Assembly: GCA_002352665.1 (NCBI GenBank)
Contig: DEIV01000117.1
Span: forward strand, 1-12,112
Direction of reading: 5' to 3'
DNA from: Flavobacteriaceae bacterium UBA2765
GTDB lineage: Bacteria; Bacteroidota; Bacteroidia; Flavobacteriales; Flavobacteriaceae
Length of the DNA stretch: 12,112 bases
Positions 6,395-12,112 of this stretch are shown here, in pieces (the stretch's first letter is position 1; every line of letters starts with the position of its first letter). Position numbers and translations under genes: made by a program. The notes under the pieces are model-generated. The model had not been told where the DNA came from, made no database searches, and was given only the letters and a program-made list of their open reading frames with translations.

Positions 6395-7663
6395 TTGTCA
6401 AATTATCAGCTAGGTCTCAATTTTGCTATAGCACAAGACCAAAAAGACGAATTAGCAGCGTATAGAAGTCAATTTCATATCCCTAAAGATAAAAACGGAA
6501 ATGACTGGTTGTATTTCACTGGAAATTCGTTGGGTTTGCAGCCTAAAACTACGCAAGCTTATATTCAACAAGAATTAGATGATTGGGCAAACTTAGGTGT
6601 TGAAGGTCATTTTGAAGCCAAAAACCCTTGGTTACCTTATCATGAATTTTTAACTACATCTATGGCCAAAATAGTTGGTGCAAAACCCATAGAAGTAGTT
6701 ATCATGAATACGCTTACTACTAATTTGCATCTTTTAATGGTGTCATTCTATCAGCCTACAAAAACCAAATATAAAATTGTTATTGAAAGTGATGCTTTTC
6801 CTTCTGATAAATACGCGGTAGAATCGCAGTTAGATTTTCACGGATTTGATTCCAAAAATGATTTAATTTTATGGAAACCCAGAGAAGGTGAAGATCTCTT
6901 ACGAATTGAAGATCTGGCAACCATTTTAGAAGTACAAGGCGATGAAATTGCTCTGCTATTAATTGGTGGTGTAAATTATTATACAGGACAATATTTAGAT
7001 CTGAAAGAAATTGCAACCTTAGGTCACGCAAAAGGATGTATGGTAGGGATTGATTTGGCTCATGGTGCAGGCAATATTCAACCAAATTTAAGCGATTCGG
7101 GTATAGATTTCGCAGCTTGGTGTACTTATAAATACTTAAATTCAGGTCCAGGTAGTTTAGGTGGATTATTTGTTCATGAAAAACATGCTCACAATAAAAA
7201 ATTAAAACGATTTGCCGGATGGTGGAATCACAATAAAGAAACAAGATTTAATATGCGACAACCTTTTGATGTTATGGCAGGAGCTGAAGGTTGGCAACTC
7301 AGTAACCCTCCTATCCTATCCATGGCAGCAATTAGAGCTTCATTAGATTTATTTAATGAAGTGGGTATGGATGCATTACAAAAAAAATCAAAAAAGTTAA
7401 CGGGCTACTTTGAGTTTTTAATTAATGCTTTGGATAATGACTATATAAAAATAATAACACCTGCTAACCCTAAAGAAAGAGGCTGTCAACTGTCAGTTCA
7501 AGTTGCTAATGCTGATAAAAATTTACATAAAAAATTAACTGAAGCACATATTATTACCGATTGGCGAGAACCGGATGTGATACGTTGTGCTCCGGTACCA
7601 CTATACAATACATTTCAAGATGTCTATAAAATGGTTGAAAAATTGAAAAGTATATTAAAATAA
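6395..7663 (+). CDS. kynU: kynureninase, probable TTG start
   Basis: This is a PLP-dependent hydrolase that cleaves 3-hydroxykynurenine (or kynurenine) to 3-hydroxyanthranilate (or anthranilate) plus alanine. Its 422 aa are normal for the family. Conserved features are FTGNSLGLQP (41-50), GVEGHF (68-73), FPSDKYA (135-141), the PLP-ring aspartate D220 with H223 in GIDLAHGAGN, the Schiff-base lysine K246 in CTYKYLN, the GWWNH segment at 275-279, and QLSNPPILSMA (301-311). Homology begins at about residue 8, so the protein must start near 6395. The only in-frame initiator there is TTG: an in-frame TAA lies at 6380-6382, and the nearby ATG at 6390 is in another frame and stops after seven codons. 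The first gene of the apparent kyn operon, it is followed by kmo after 52 bp and preceded by a promoter box and paired palindromes. Confidence 0.95.
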   Translation: MSNYQLGLNFAIAQDQKDELAAYRSQFHIPKDKNGNDWLYFTGNSLGLQPKTTQAYIQQELDDWANLGVEGHFEAKNPWLPYHEFLTTSMAKIVGAKPIEVVIMNTLTTNLHLLMVSFYQPTKTKYKIVIESDAFPSDKYAVESQLDFHGFDSKNDLILWKPREGEDLLRIEDLATILEVQGDEIALLLIGGVNYYTGQYLDLKEIATLGHAKGCMVGIDLAHGAGNIQPNLSDSGIDFAAWCTYKYLNSGPGSLGGLFVHEKHAHNKKLKRFAGWWNHNKETRFNMRQPFDVMAGAEGWQLSNPPILSMAAIRASLDLFNEVGMDALQKKSKKLTGYFEFLINALDNDYIKIITPANPKERGCQLSVQVANADKNLHKKLTEAHIITDWREPDVIRCAPVPLYNTFQDVYKMVEKLKSILK

Positions 7664-7715
7664 TGAACCTATCTTAGTCTTCTTGAGAGGATTTTAGAAG
7701 TGTAAAATAAAAAAT

Positions 7716-9140
7716 GTGACTCATAAAAAAAACATACTCATTATTGGTGCAGGACTCTGTGGCTCTTTATTAGGATTACGATTGGCACAACGAGGTTATA
7801 AAGTAACTATTTATGAAAGCAGGCCCGATTTACGAATTACGGATATTTCTGCAGGAAAATCAATTAATTTAGCCTTATCGGATAGAGGATTTAGAGCTTT
7901 ACGTTTGGCTGGAGTAGAAGAAAAAGCAAAGAATATTTGTATCCCAATGCATGGACGTTTAATTCATGATGTACAAGGAAAGACCTTTGCCTCCAATTAT
8001 TCAGGAAGAGAAGGCGAATATATCAATTCCATTTCGAGAGGTGAATTGAATGGTTTATTACTTACTGAAGCTGATTTATATAATAACTTGACCATACATT
8101 TTAATAGCGAATGTACAACAGTAGATTTAGAAAAAAACATAGCTTCATTTTACAATCACAGTTCAAAAGAGGACTTTAAAGTAAAAGCAGGTGTTATTTT
8201 TGGAACGGATGGAGCCGGTTCTGCTTTGCGGAAAAGTTACTATTTAGAACGTAAATTTCTCTTTAGTTTTTCTCAAAATTTCTTAACACATGGTTATAAG
8301 GAACTAGAAATTCCAGCATCGAAGGTTGGGGATCATTTGATTAGTAAAGATCATTTACATATTTGGCCCAGAGGAAATTATATGTTAATTGCATTACCAA
8401 ACCTAGATGGAAGTTTTACGGTAACTTTATTTTTAAGTTACGATGATGGTGACTATAATTTCAATAACTTAACAACGGTGGAAAAAATTACAGATTTTTT
8501 TCAAAAACAATTTCCTGATGCATTGGAATTGATTCCTGATATAGCAAGCGAATTTTTCAACAATCCAACCGGAGCATTAGGAACAGTAAAGTGTTCACCT
8601 TGGTATTATCAAAATAAAACACTGCTCATGGGCGATGCAGCACATGCTGTAGTGCCATTTTATGGTCAGGGCATGAATGCTTCCTTTGAAGATGTTACCG
8701 TTCTGGATGGTGTCATAGATGAATTTAAGAGAAACCAGCCTTCTAATGAGATAAATTGGGAAATCATTTTTAAGGCATATCAAAAAGCACGAAAAGAAGA
8801 TACTGATGCTATAGGCGATTTGGCTATAGAAAATTATTATGAAATGCGTGATCATGTTGCCAATCCTATATTTAAACAAAAACGTGCCTTAGAAATGGCC
8901 TTAGAAAAAACATTTCCAACTGAATATTTCTCTAAATATTCAATGGTTACCTTCAATGAAAACATACCTTATCACAAGGCAATGTTAAAAGGAAGGGCAC
9001 AGGACAAAGCAATTTTAAACATGATTACAGATAAGAAAATTGATTTGAATGGTGATTTAAAGTCTATTTTAGCAAAAGTAAAATCCGAAACAGAAGAAAT
9101 TTTAGATGAAGATAAAGTTGCAAAGACAATGCAACATTAA
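7716..9140 (+). CDS. kmo: kynurenine 3-monooxygenase, probable GTG start
   Basis: This is an FAD- and NADPH-dependent aromatic hydroxylase (group A flavoprotein monooxygenase) that converts L-kynurenine to 3-hydroxykynurenine. The 474-aa protein has the FAD-binding GAGLCG at 11-16 after a beta strand, the acidic end of the ADP-binding fold (YESRPDLR, 33-40), SISRGELN (106-113), a GTDGAGSALR motif at 163-172, and the ribityl/pyrophosphate-binding GDAAHAVVPFYGQGMN at 306-321 followed by the typical ASFEDV. The start is GTG at 7716. An ATG two bases upstream (7714) is read ATG-TGA, so it codes for nothing. Homology requires the GTG frame, as the FAD fold begins only seven residues in. It is translated after kynU in the same operon, and the pair would convert kynurenine to 3-hydroxyanthranilate. 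No C-terminal membrane anchor is visible. Confidence 0.95.
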   Translation: MTHKKNILIIGAGLCGSLLGLRLAQRGYKVTIYESRPDLRITDISAGKSINLALSDRGFRALRLAGVEEKAKNICIPMHGRLIHDVQGKTFASNYSGREGEYINSISRGELNGLLLTEADLYNNLTIHFNSECTTVDLEKNIASFYNHSSKEDFKVKAGVIFGTDGAGSALRKSYYLERKFLFSFSQNFLTHGYKELEIPASKVGDHLISKDHLHIWPRGNYMLIALPNLDGSFTVTLFLSYDDGDYNFNNLTTVEKITDFFQKQFPDALELIPDIASEFFNNPTGALGTVKCSPWYYQNKTLLMGDAAHAVVPFYGQGMNASFEDVTVLDGVIDEFKRNQPSNEINWEIIFKAYQKARKEDTDAIGDLAIENYYEMRDHVANPIFKQKRALEMALEKTFPTEYFSKYSMVTFNENIPYHKAMLKGRAQDKAILNMITDKKIDLNGDLKSILAKVKSETEEILDEDKVAKTMQH

Positions 9141-9174
9141 ATATTCTAGACACACAGTCCCAAAATCTAGAGAT

Positions 9175-9190
9175 GAAAACCTGTAAAGTT
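9175..9190 (+). repeat. degenerate REP half-site upstream of the transposase gene
   Basis: GAAAACCTGTAAAGTT matches the right half of the downstream palindrome (GAAAACCTGTGAGGTC, 9805-9820) at 13 of 16 positions, and all three differences are G-to-A or C-to-T transitions. It lies 17 bp before the transposase ATG, so the gene is flanked on both sides by related sequence, as expected for REP-associated transposases. Confidence 0.45.
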
Positions 9191-9206
9191 ATTTTATCAA
9201 AATAAA

Positions 9207-9776
9207 ATGAAATACGAACCACTTATATCTAATTACTACTATCACATTTTCAACCAAGGAAATAATAAAGAAGATATATTCATTGAAGAAATGAACTATG
9301 TATATTTTTTAGAGCTCCTAAATAAATATATATGCCCTATAGCAACTATTTTATCTTATTGTCTACTTAAAAATCATTTCCATTTACTAATTCAAATAAA
9401 AGATATTCCAGAAGAAAAGCAAGTATCAAAAGCATTTTCTAATTTTTTTAATTCATACGCAAAATCTATTAACAAAAAATACAATAGGACAGGTAGTCTA
9501 TTTAGAGACCGCTTTAAAAGAATAAAAATTACATAAGAAAATTATTTAAAAAAATTGATCGTTTATATAAACCTAAATTCTATTCATCATGGATTTACTT
9601 CTAAACTTAATAATTATGAATACTCTTCTTATTTAGGACTAATTTCTAATAAAGTAACATTATTACAAAGAGAAGAAGTAATACAATTATTTGAGGATAG
9701 AGAAAATTTTAAATATACTTTAGAATCGAAAAAAATGGAATTTGACGAAAAATTAAAACTCTTGACTTTAGAATAA
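9207..9776 (+). pseudogene. REP-associated tyrosine transposase (Y1/RAYT, IS200-like) with in-frame stop
   Basis: This is a Y1-type HUH transposase of the chromosomal REP-associated class, which would nick single-stranded REP hairpins. The first part (ATG 9207 to TAA 9534-9536, 109 aa) has the N-terminal YYHIFNQG (11-18) and the HUH metal-binding motif H57-F58-H59 in LLKNHFHLLIQ, then NRTGSLFRDRFKRI. The TAA at codon 110 is followed in the same frame by ENYLKKLIVYIN..IHHGF and a further 79 residues in all, which is the expected continuation of the family. The break is therefore one nonsense codon, not a frameshift. The probable catalytic tyrosine (Y120 in VYINLNS, equivalent to the Tyr before NPVxxG in related proteins) lies after the stop, so the short product should be inactive. 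NP has also changed to NS. The gene is inserted between kmo and the deaminase gene of the kyn operon. Confidence 0.85.
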
Positions 9777-9788
9777 AATGCTAACTTT

Positions 9789-9821
9789 AGACCTCAAAGG
9801 TTTTGAAAACCTGTGAGGTCT
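9789..9821. repeat. REP-like palindrome downstream of the transposase gene
   Basis: AGACCTCAAAGGTTTT (9789-9804) and AAAACCTGTGAGGTCT (9806-9821) pair around a single G, with one mismatch (9797/9813) in 16 bp. I recall this GACCTCACAGGTTTT-type palindrome as widespread in flavobacterial intergenic DNA; that is memory, not a search. It lies 12 bp after the transposase stop codon and can form a strong hairpin in mRNA or in single-stranded DNA, so it may also end or process the operon transcript. Confidence 0.7.
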
Positions 9822-9840
9822 TTGCAAAAAAAGTAAAAAC

Positions 9841-9929
9841 ATGAAAAAATAATTTTAGTGTTTTTTCTACTAATTAGTGTTAATATTTTGGATGTAGTTA
9901 ACACCTTAGTCAGGATAAAAAATCTCTAA
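9841..9929 (+). pseudogene. remnant of a signal-peptide-bearing gene, frameshifted
   Basis: ATG at 9841 is followed by six A residues and then TAA. If one A is restored, the reading becomes MKKIILVFFLLISVNILDVV and so on to a TAA at 9927-9929. That is a typical flavobacterial signal peptide or single membrane segment, 29 residues in all. A small intact gene is unlikely because of the stop; a decayed 5' end left by rearrangement fits better. A slippage-dependent short peptide cannot be excluded. No homology beyond the signal peptide can be seen. Confidence 0.35.
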
Positions 9930-9939
9930 AAGAAGAAAA

Positions 9940-9999
9940 ATGAAAGGTTATATTCAAAAAATCAAAGAGTTTAGAAAATTAAATATCATTAATTCTTAA
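9940..9999 (+). other. 19-codon ORF of doubtful status
   Basis: ATG at 9940 after an A/G-rich stretch (AGAAGAAAAA) opens a 19-residue reading, MKGYIQKIKEFRKLNIINS. It is basic and amphipathic-looking, in the otherwise non-coding stretch before the deaminase gene. It could be a leader peptide, another gene remnant or chance. Nothing here shows that it is translated. Confidence 0.15.
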
Positions 10000-10008
10000 T
10001 CTTCCCAA

Positions 10009-10041
10009 TTAAGAGTTTCTCCCTTTTGGGGAGGTTAAGAG
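10009..10041. repeat. short GC-rich palindromic repeat upstream of the deaminase gene
   Basis: CTCCC (10019-10023) and GGGAG (10029-10033) form a small stem inside two direct copies of TTAAGAG (10009-10015 and 10035-10041). The CTCCC-TTT-GGGGAGGTTAAGAGGG pattern resembles a repeat I remember between flavobacterial genes, and its base composition stands out from the surrounding AT-rich DNA. It ends 11 bp before the ATG at 10053, so it is in the leader and may affect translation. Confidence 0.45.
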
Positions 10042-10052
10042 GGCTTAGTATT

Positions 10053-10469
10053 ATGAGTAACAAAGTAACACCCAGAGGAGCATACCCACATACCAAACGT
10101 GTGGGCGATTTTATATTTGTATCCGGCACCAGTTCGAGACGTGCTGACAATACTATTGCAGGAGTTGATATCATTGATGAAATGGGTACAAAACATTTAA
10201 ACATCAAAGAACAAACCCGTGAAGTGATTAAAAATATTGAAAAGAATTTAAGAAAAGTAGGTGCAAGTTTGACTGATATAGTAGATGTAACTTCATTTTT
10301 AGTGAATATGAATGATTTTGCAGGTTATAATGAGGCTTATGCCGAATTTTTTAATGCTGAAACCGGACCAACAAGAACCACAGTAGCGGTACACCAATTA
10401 CCACATCCTGATTTGGTGGTGGAGATTAAGGTTGTGGCATATAAAATTCTACCCAAAGTGAAGGACTAG
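10053..10469 (+). CDS. amnD: 2-aminomuconate deaminase (RidA family)
   Basis: This 138-aa RidA (YjgF/YER057c/UK114) protein is predicted to hydrolyse 2-aminomuconate to 4-oxalocrotonate plus ammonia in the 3-hydroxyanthranilate pathway. The fold's substrate-binding arginine is R108 in GPTRTTV, with E124 in LVVEIKV. The strings PRGAYPHTKRVGDFIFVSGT (7-26), SSRRADNTIAGV (27-38) and HQLPHPDLVVEI (114-125) are typical of AmnD/NbaF-type proteins rather than generic RidA imine deaminases, as far as I recall them. A TTG at 10026 would add nine residues read from a palindromic repeat. ATG 10053 starts directly before the conserved region and is preferred. The dehydrogenase gene that makes its substrate follows 54 bp downstream. 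A repeat-rich stretch of about 280 bp separates it from the transposase gene, so it may have its own promoter, but I could not identify one. Confidence 0.88.
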   Translation: MSNKVTPRGAYPHTKRVGDFIFVSGTSSRRADNTIAGVDIIDEMGTKHLNIKEQTREVIKNIEKNLRKVGASLTDIVDVTSFLVNMNDFAGYNEAYAEFFNAETGPTRTTVAVHQLPHPDLVVEIKVVAYKILPKVKD

Positions 10470-10523
10470 AACCTAACCATAATTTTATGAAAATTTAAAA
10501 GAGTATATCTGATTACATATAAA

Positions 10524-11963
10524 ATGAAAATAAAAAACTACATAAACGGTCAATTTTCACCTCCCATCTCTGACGAGTGGATAGACAACTACTGTCCTGC
10601 CAATGGTGAAGTTTATGGACAAATTCCTAATTCATCAACTAAAGATGTTGAAGAAGCTTATAAGGCTGCTAAAGAAGCATTTCCTGCTTGGTCCAATACC
10701 ACATTGGAAAAACGAAATAGAATATTGATTAAGATTTCAGAATTATTAGAAGATAATTTACAAGACTTCGCTGAAGCCGAAAGTAAAGATAATGGTAAAC
10801 CAATCTCATTAGCAAAAGCTGTTGACATTCCACGTGCAGCTAGTAATTTTCGTTTTTTTGGAAATGCCATTACCCAATTTGCAAGTGAAAGTCATGAAAG
10901 TATTGGTCAAAATGCTATCAATTATACCTTACGCCAACCTATTGGAGTTGTGGGTTGTATTTCTCCATGGAACCTCCCACTCTATCTTTTTACCTGGAAA
11001 ATTGCCCCGGCCATAGCAGCTGGAAATTGTGTTGTTGCCAAACCCAGTGAGGTAACACCAATAACCGCTTATTTATTAGGAGAAATTTGTAAGGCAGCAG
11101 GTTTGCCTAATGGTGTATTAAATATTGTTCACGGCTTAGGAACAACTACCGGGCAAGCTATAGTAGAGCATCCTGATATCAAAGCAATTTCTTTTACAGG
11201 AGGAACAGCAACAGGAGCATATATTGCTAAAGTCGCTGCACCAATGTTTAAAAAATTATCCTTAGAATTGGGTGGTAAAAATCCGAATATTATTTTTGCA
11301 GATTGTGATTATCAAGATATGCTTGAAACAACCGTTCGCTCTTCTTTTTCCAATCAAGGTCAGATCTGTTTGTGTGGAAGTCGTATTTTTGTTGAAGCAT
11401 CTATCTATGATAAATTTAAAGCTGATTTTGTACAAAAAGTAAAAGGATTAAAAGTCGGACATCCATCAGAGGCAACTACCAATATTGGTGCTTTGGTTTC
11501 TAAGCCGCATCTTGAAAAAGTAATGCAGTATATTGATATTGCTAAAGAAGAAGATGGAATCGTTCTTTGCGGAGGAAAAAGGGTTACAGTTACTGACTAT
11601 GAAAATGGCTACTATTTAGAGCCCACTATTATAGAAATTCAAAATGATCAATGTTCTGTAAATCAAGAAGAAATATTTGGCCCTGTTGTAACCATAATGC
11701 CATTTAAAACTGAGGATGAAGTATTAGAAATGGCAAATAAAGTAAAATATGGATTATCGGCTACCTTATGGACAAATAATTTAAAACGAACCATGAACAT
11801 GAGTAATCAATTACAAGCAGGAATTATCTGGATAAACACTTGGATGTTACGAGATTTACGCACACCTTTCGGTGGTGTAAAAGCTTCGGGAGTTGGACGA
11901 GAAGGTGGCTTTGAAGCGTTACGATTTTTTACAGAGGCTAAGAATGTGTGTATAAAATATTGA
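10524..11963 (+). CDS. amnC: 2-aminomuconate 6-semialdehyde dehydrogenase (ALDH superfamily)
   Basis: This NAD-dependent aldehyde dehydrogenase (479 aa) is predicted to oxidise 2-aminomuconate 6-semialdehyde to 2-aminomuconate; 2-hydroxymuconate semialdehyde is a possible alternative substrate. ALDH signatures are all present: oxyanion-hole N150 in SPWNLP, cofactor-binding KPSE (173-176), FTGGTATG (224-231), general base E248 in LELGGKN, and catalytic C282 in NQGQICLCGSRIFV. The ICLC-SRIFV string is characteristic of the aminomuconate and hydroxymuconate semialdehyde group (including mammalian ALDH8A1). R110 in NFRFFG and the GVGREGG arginine near the C-terminus match the positions expected for carboxylate binding in this group. 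The ATG at 10524 has an A-rich leader and no competing start. Its product is the substrate of the upstream deaminase, so the pair is a functional module. The immediate upstream enzymes (3-hydroxyanthranilate dioxygenase and ACMS decarboxylase) are not in the window. Confidence 0.9.
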   Translation: MKIKNYINGQFSPPISDEWIDNYCPANGEVYGQIPNSSTKDVEEAYKAAKEAFPAWSNTTLEKRNRILIKISELLEDNLQDFAEAESKDNGKPISLAKAVDIPRAASNFRFFGNAITQFASESHESIGQNAINYTLRQPIGVVGCISPWNLPLYLFTWKIAPAIAAGNCVVAKPSEVTPITAYLLGEICKAAGLPNGVLNIVHGLGTTTGQAIVEHPDIKAISFTGGTATGAYIAKVAAPMFKKLSLELGGKNPNIIFADCDYQDMLETTVRSSFSNQGQICLCGSRIFVEASIYDKFKADFVQKVKGLKVGHPSEATTNIGALVSKPHLEKVMQYIDIAKEEDGIVLCGGKRVTVTDYENGYYLEPTIIEIQNDQCSVNQEEIFGPVVTIMPFKTEDEVLEMANKVKYGLSATLWTNNLKRTMNMSNQLQAGIIWINTWMLRDLRTPFGGVKASGVGREGGFEALRFFTEAKNVCIKY

Positions 11964-11995
11964 CGATTTGTCGTCATGCTGAAATCGTTTCAACA
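11962..11995. repeat. compound palindromic repeat at the end of the dehydrogenase gene
   Basis: GACGA-TTTG-TCGTC (11962-11975) is a perfect 5-bp-arm hairpin that overlaps the TGA stop. It is followed by TGCTGAAA-TCG-TTTCAACA (11977-11995), an 8-bp stem with one mismatch. CGATTT (11964-11969) can instead pair with AAATCG (11982-11987), so two exclusive folds exist. The GTCATGCTGAAA-TTTCA core resembles an intergenic repeat I recall as common in Bacteroidota. Confidence 0.5.
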
Positions 11996-12020
11996 ACTCT
12001 TAAATTAAAAAAACATAGAA

Positions 12021-12072
12021 AAGAGAGAAAAGAAAATAGACTCAAATTAGATTCTCTATTCTTTGTTCTCTT
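12021..12072. repeat. long imperfect AT-rich hairpin before the next gene
   Basis: The purine-rich arm 12021-12040 and the pyrimidine-rich arm 12055-12072 can form roughly 16 bp with two mismatches and a 2-nt bulge around a 14-nt loop. T-rich sequence follows on the plus strand. It may be a weak terminator or an intercistronic hairpin. The strong strand asymmetry (A/G on one side, T/C on the other) is noticeable. Confidence 0.4.
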
Positions 12073-12092
12073 ATCTTTTATCTTAAATAAAA

Positions 12093-12112
12093 ATGAATCT
12101 AAACTTAAAAAA
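12093..12112 (+). CDS. probable start of a further gene, cut by window edge
   Basis: ATG at 12093 follows an AAATAAAA leader of the style seen before the other genes here and reads MNLNLK up to the edge. With only six full codons no family can be assigned. Position and strand suggest another member of the kynurenine/2-aminomuconate operon. Confidence 0.35.

Noticed and set aside
6780..7244. 154-codon minus-strand reading inside kynU
   Set aside because: It is antisense to the conserved PLP-binding core of kynureninase. Its composition is that expected from the complement of a well-conserved gene.
9146..9173. CTAGA/TCTAG inverted repeat after kmo as a terminator
   Set aside because: The stem is only about 5 bp with a long loop and no following T run, and TCTAGA is self-complementary anyway.
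9534..9557. Frameshift between the two halves of the transposase gene
   Set aside because: Both halves are in the same frame. A single TAA explains the interruption, and no base needs to be added or removed.
10026..10052. TTG start nine codons upstream for the deaminase
   Set aside because: The extra residues would be read from a palindromic intergenic repeat, and the ATG at 10053 starts right before the conserved family sequence.
9841..10052. Possible small RNA or CRISPR-like repeats in the gap before the deaminase gene
   Set aside because: There is no regular repeat-spacer pattern and no promoter-hairpin-T-tract order. The content is explained by remnants and one palindromic repeat.

Overview
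The window is AT-rich and its genes look flavobacterial (Bacteroidota, probably Flavobacteriaceae). The evidence is the family-level sequence, the absence of Shine-Dalgarno sites with A/T-rich leaders instead, several exact matches to the Bacteroidota -7 box TAnnTTTG, and short palindromic intergenic repeats of a type I recall from flavobacterial genomes. The organism is inferred from style; no marker gene is present.

Left part (1-4900): what looks like the edge of a flexirubin/aryl-polyene pigment locus. On the minus strand, in transcription order, are a tyrosine ammonia-lyase-type enzyme (3517-1988), an exported WG-repeat protein (about 1862-702) and a FabG-type 3-oxoacyl-ACP reductase that runs off the left edge (692-<1). 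Divergent from the lyase, across 103 bp, is a flavin-dependent halogenase-type enzyme (3621-4880). Together they would supply a 4-coumarate starter, reduce the growing polyene chain and possibly halogenate the aryl ring. The ketosynthases, acyltransferases and dialkylresorcinol genes that would prove the pathway would have to lie outside the window.

Middle (4900-6394): a hairpin that can serve as terminator for both strands ends the halogenase gene. It is followed by two tandem, paralogous, exported proteins of about 200 aa and unknown function on the minus strand, separated by a 58-nt hairpin. The 176-bp region 6219-6394 holds divergent promoter candidates and two adjacent 13-nt palindromes.

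Right part (6395-12112): a plus-strand kynurenine (tryptophan) degradation cluster. It encodes kynureninase, kynurenine 3-monooxygenase, a RidA-family 2-aminomuconate deaminase and 2-aminomuconate 6-semialdehyde dehydrogenase. The last two indicate the catabolic 2-aminomuconate branch rather than NAD synthesis alone. 3-Hydroxyanthranilate dioxygenase and ACMS decarboxylase are missing from the window. A REP-associated tyrosine transposase gene with an in-frame stop, its cognate-looking palindromes and small gene remnants lie between kmo and the deaminase gene. A further gene probably begins at 12093.

I saw no rRNA, tRNA or CRISPR. Nothing here is clearly a new defence or mobile system. The least explained items are the WG-repeat protein inside the pigment operon, the tandem exported paralogs, and the double palindrome upstream of kynU.
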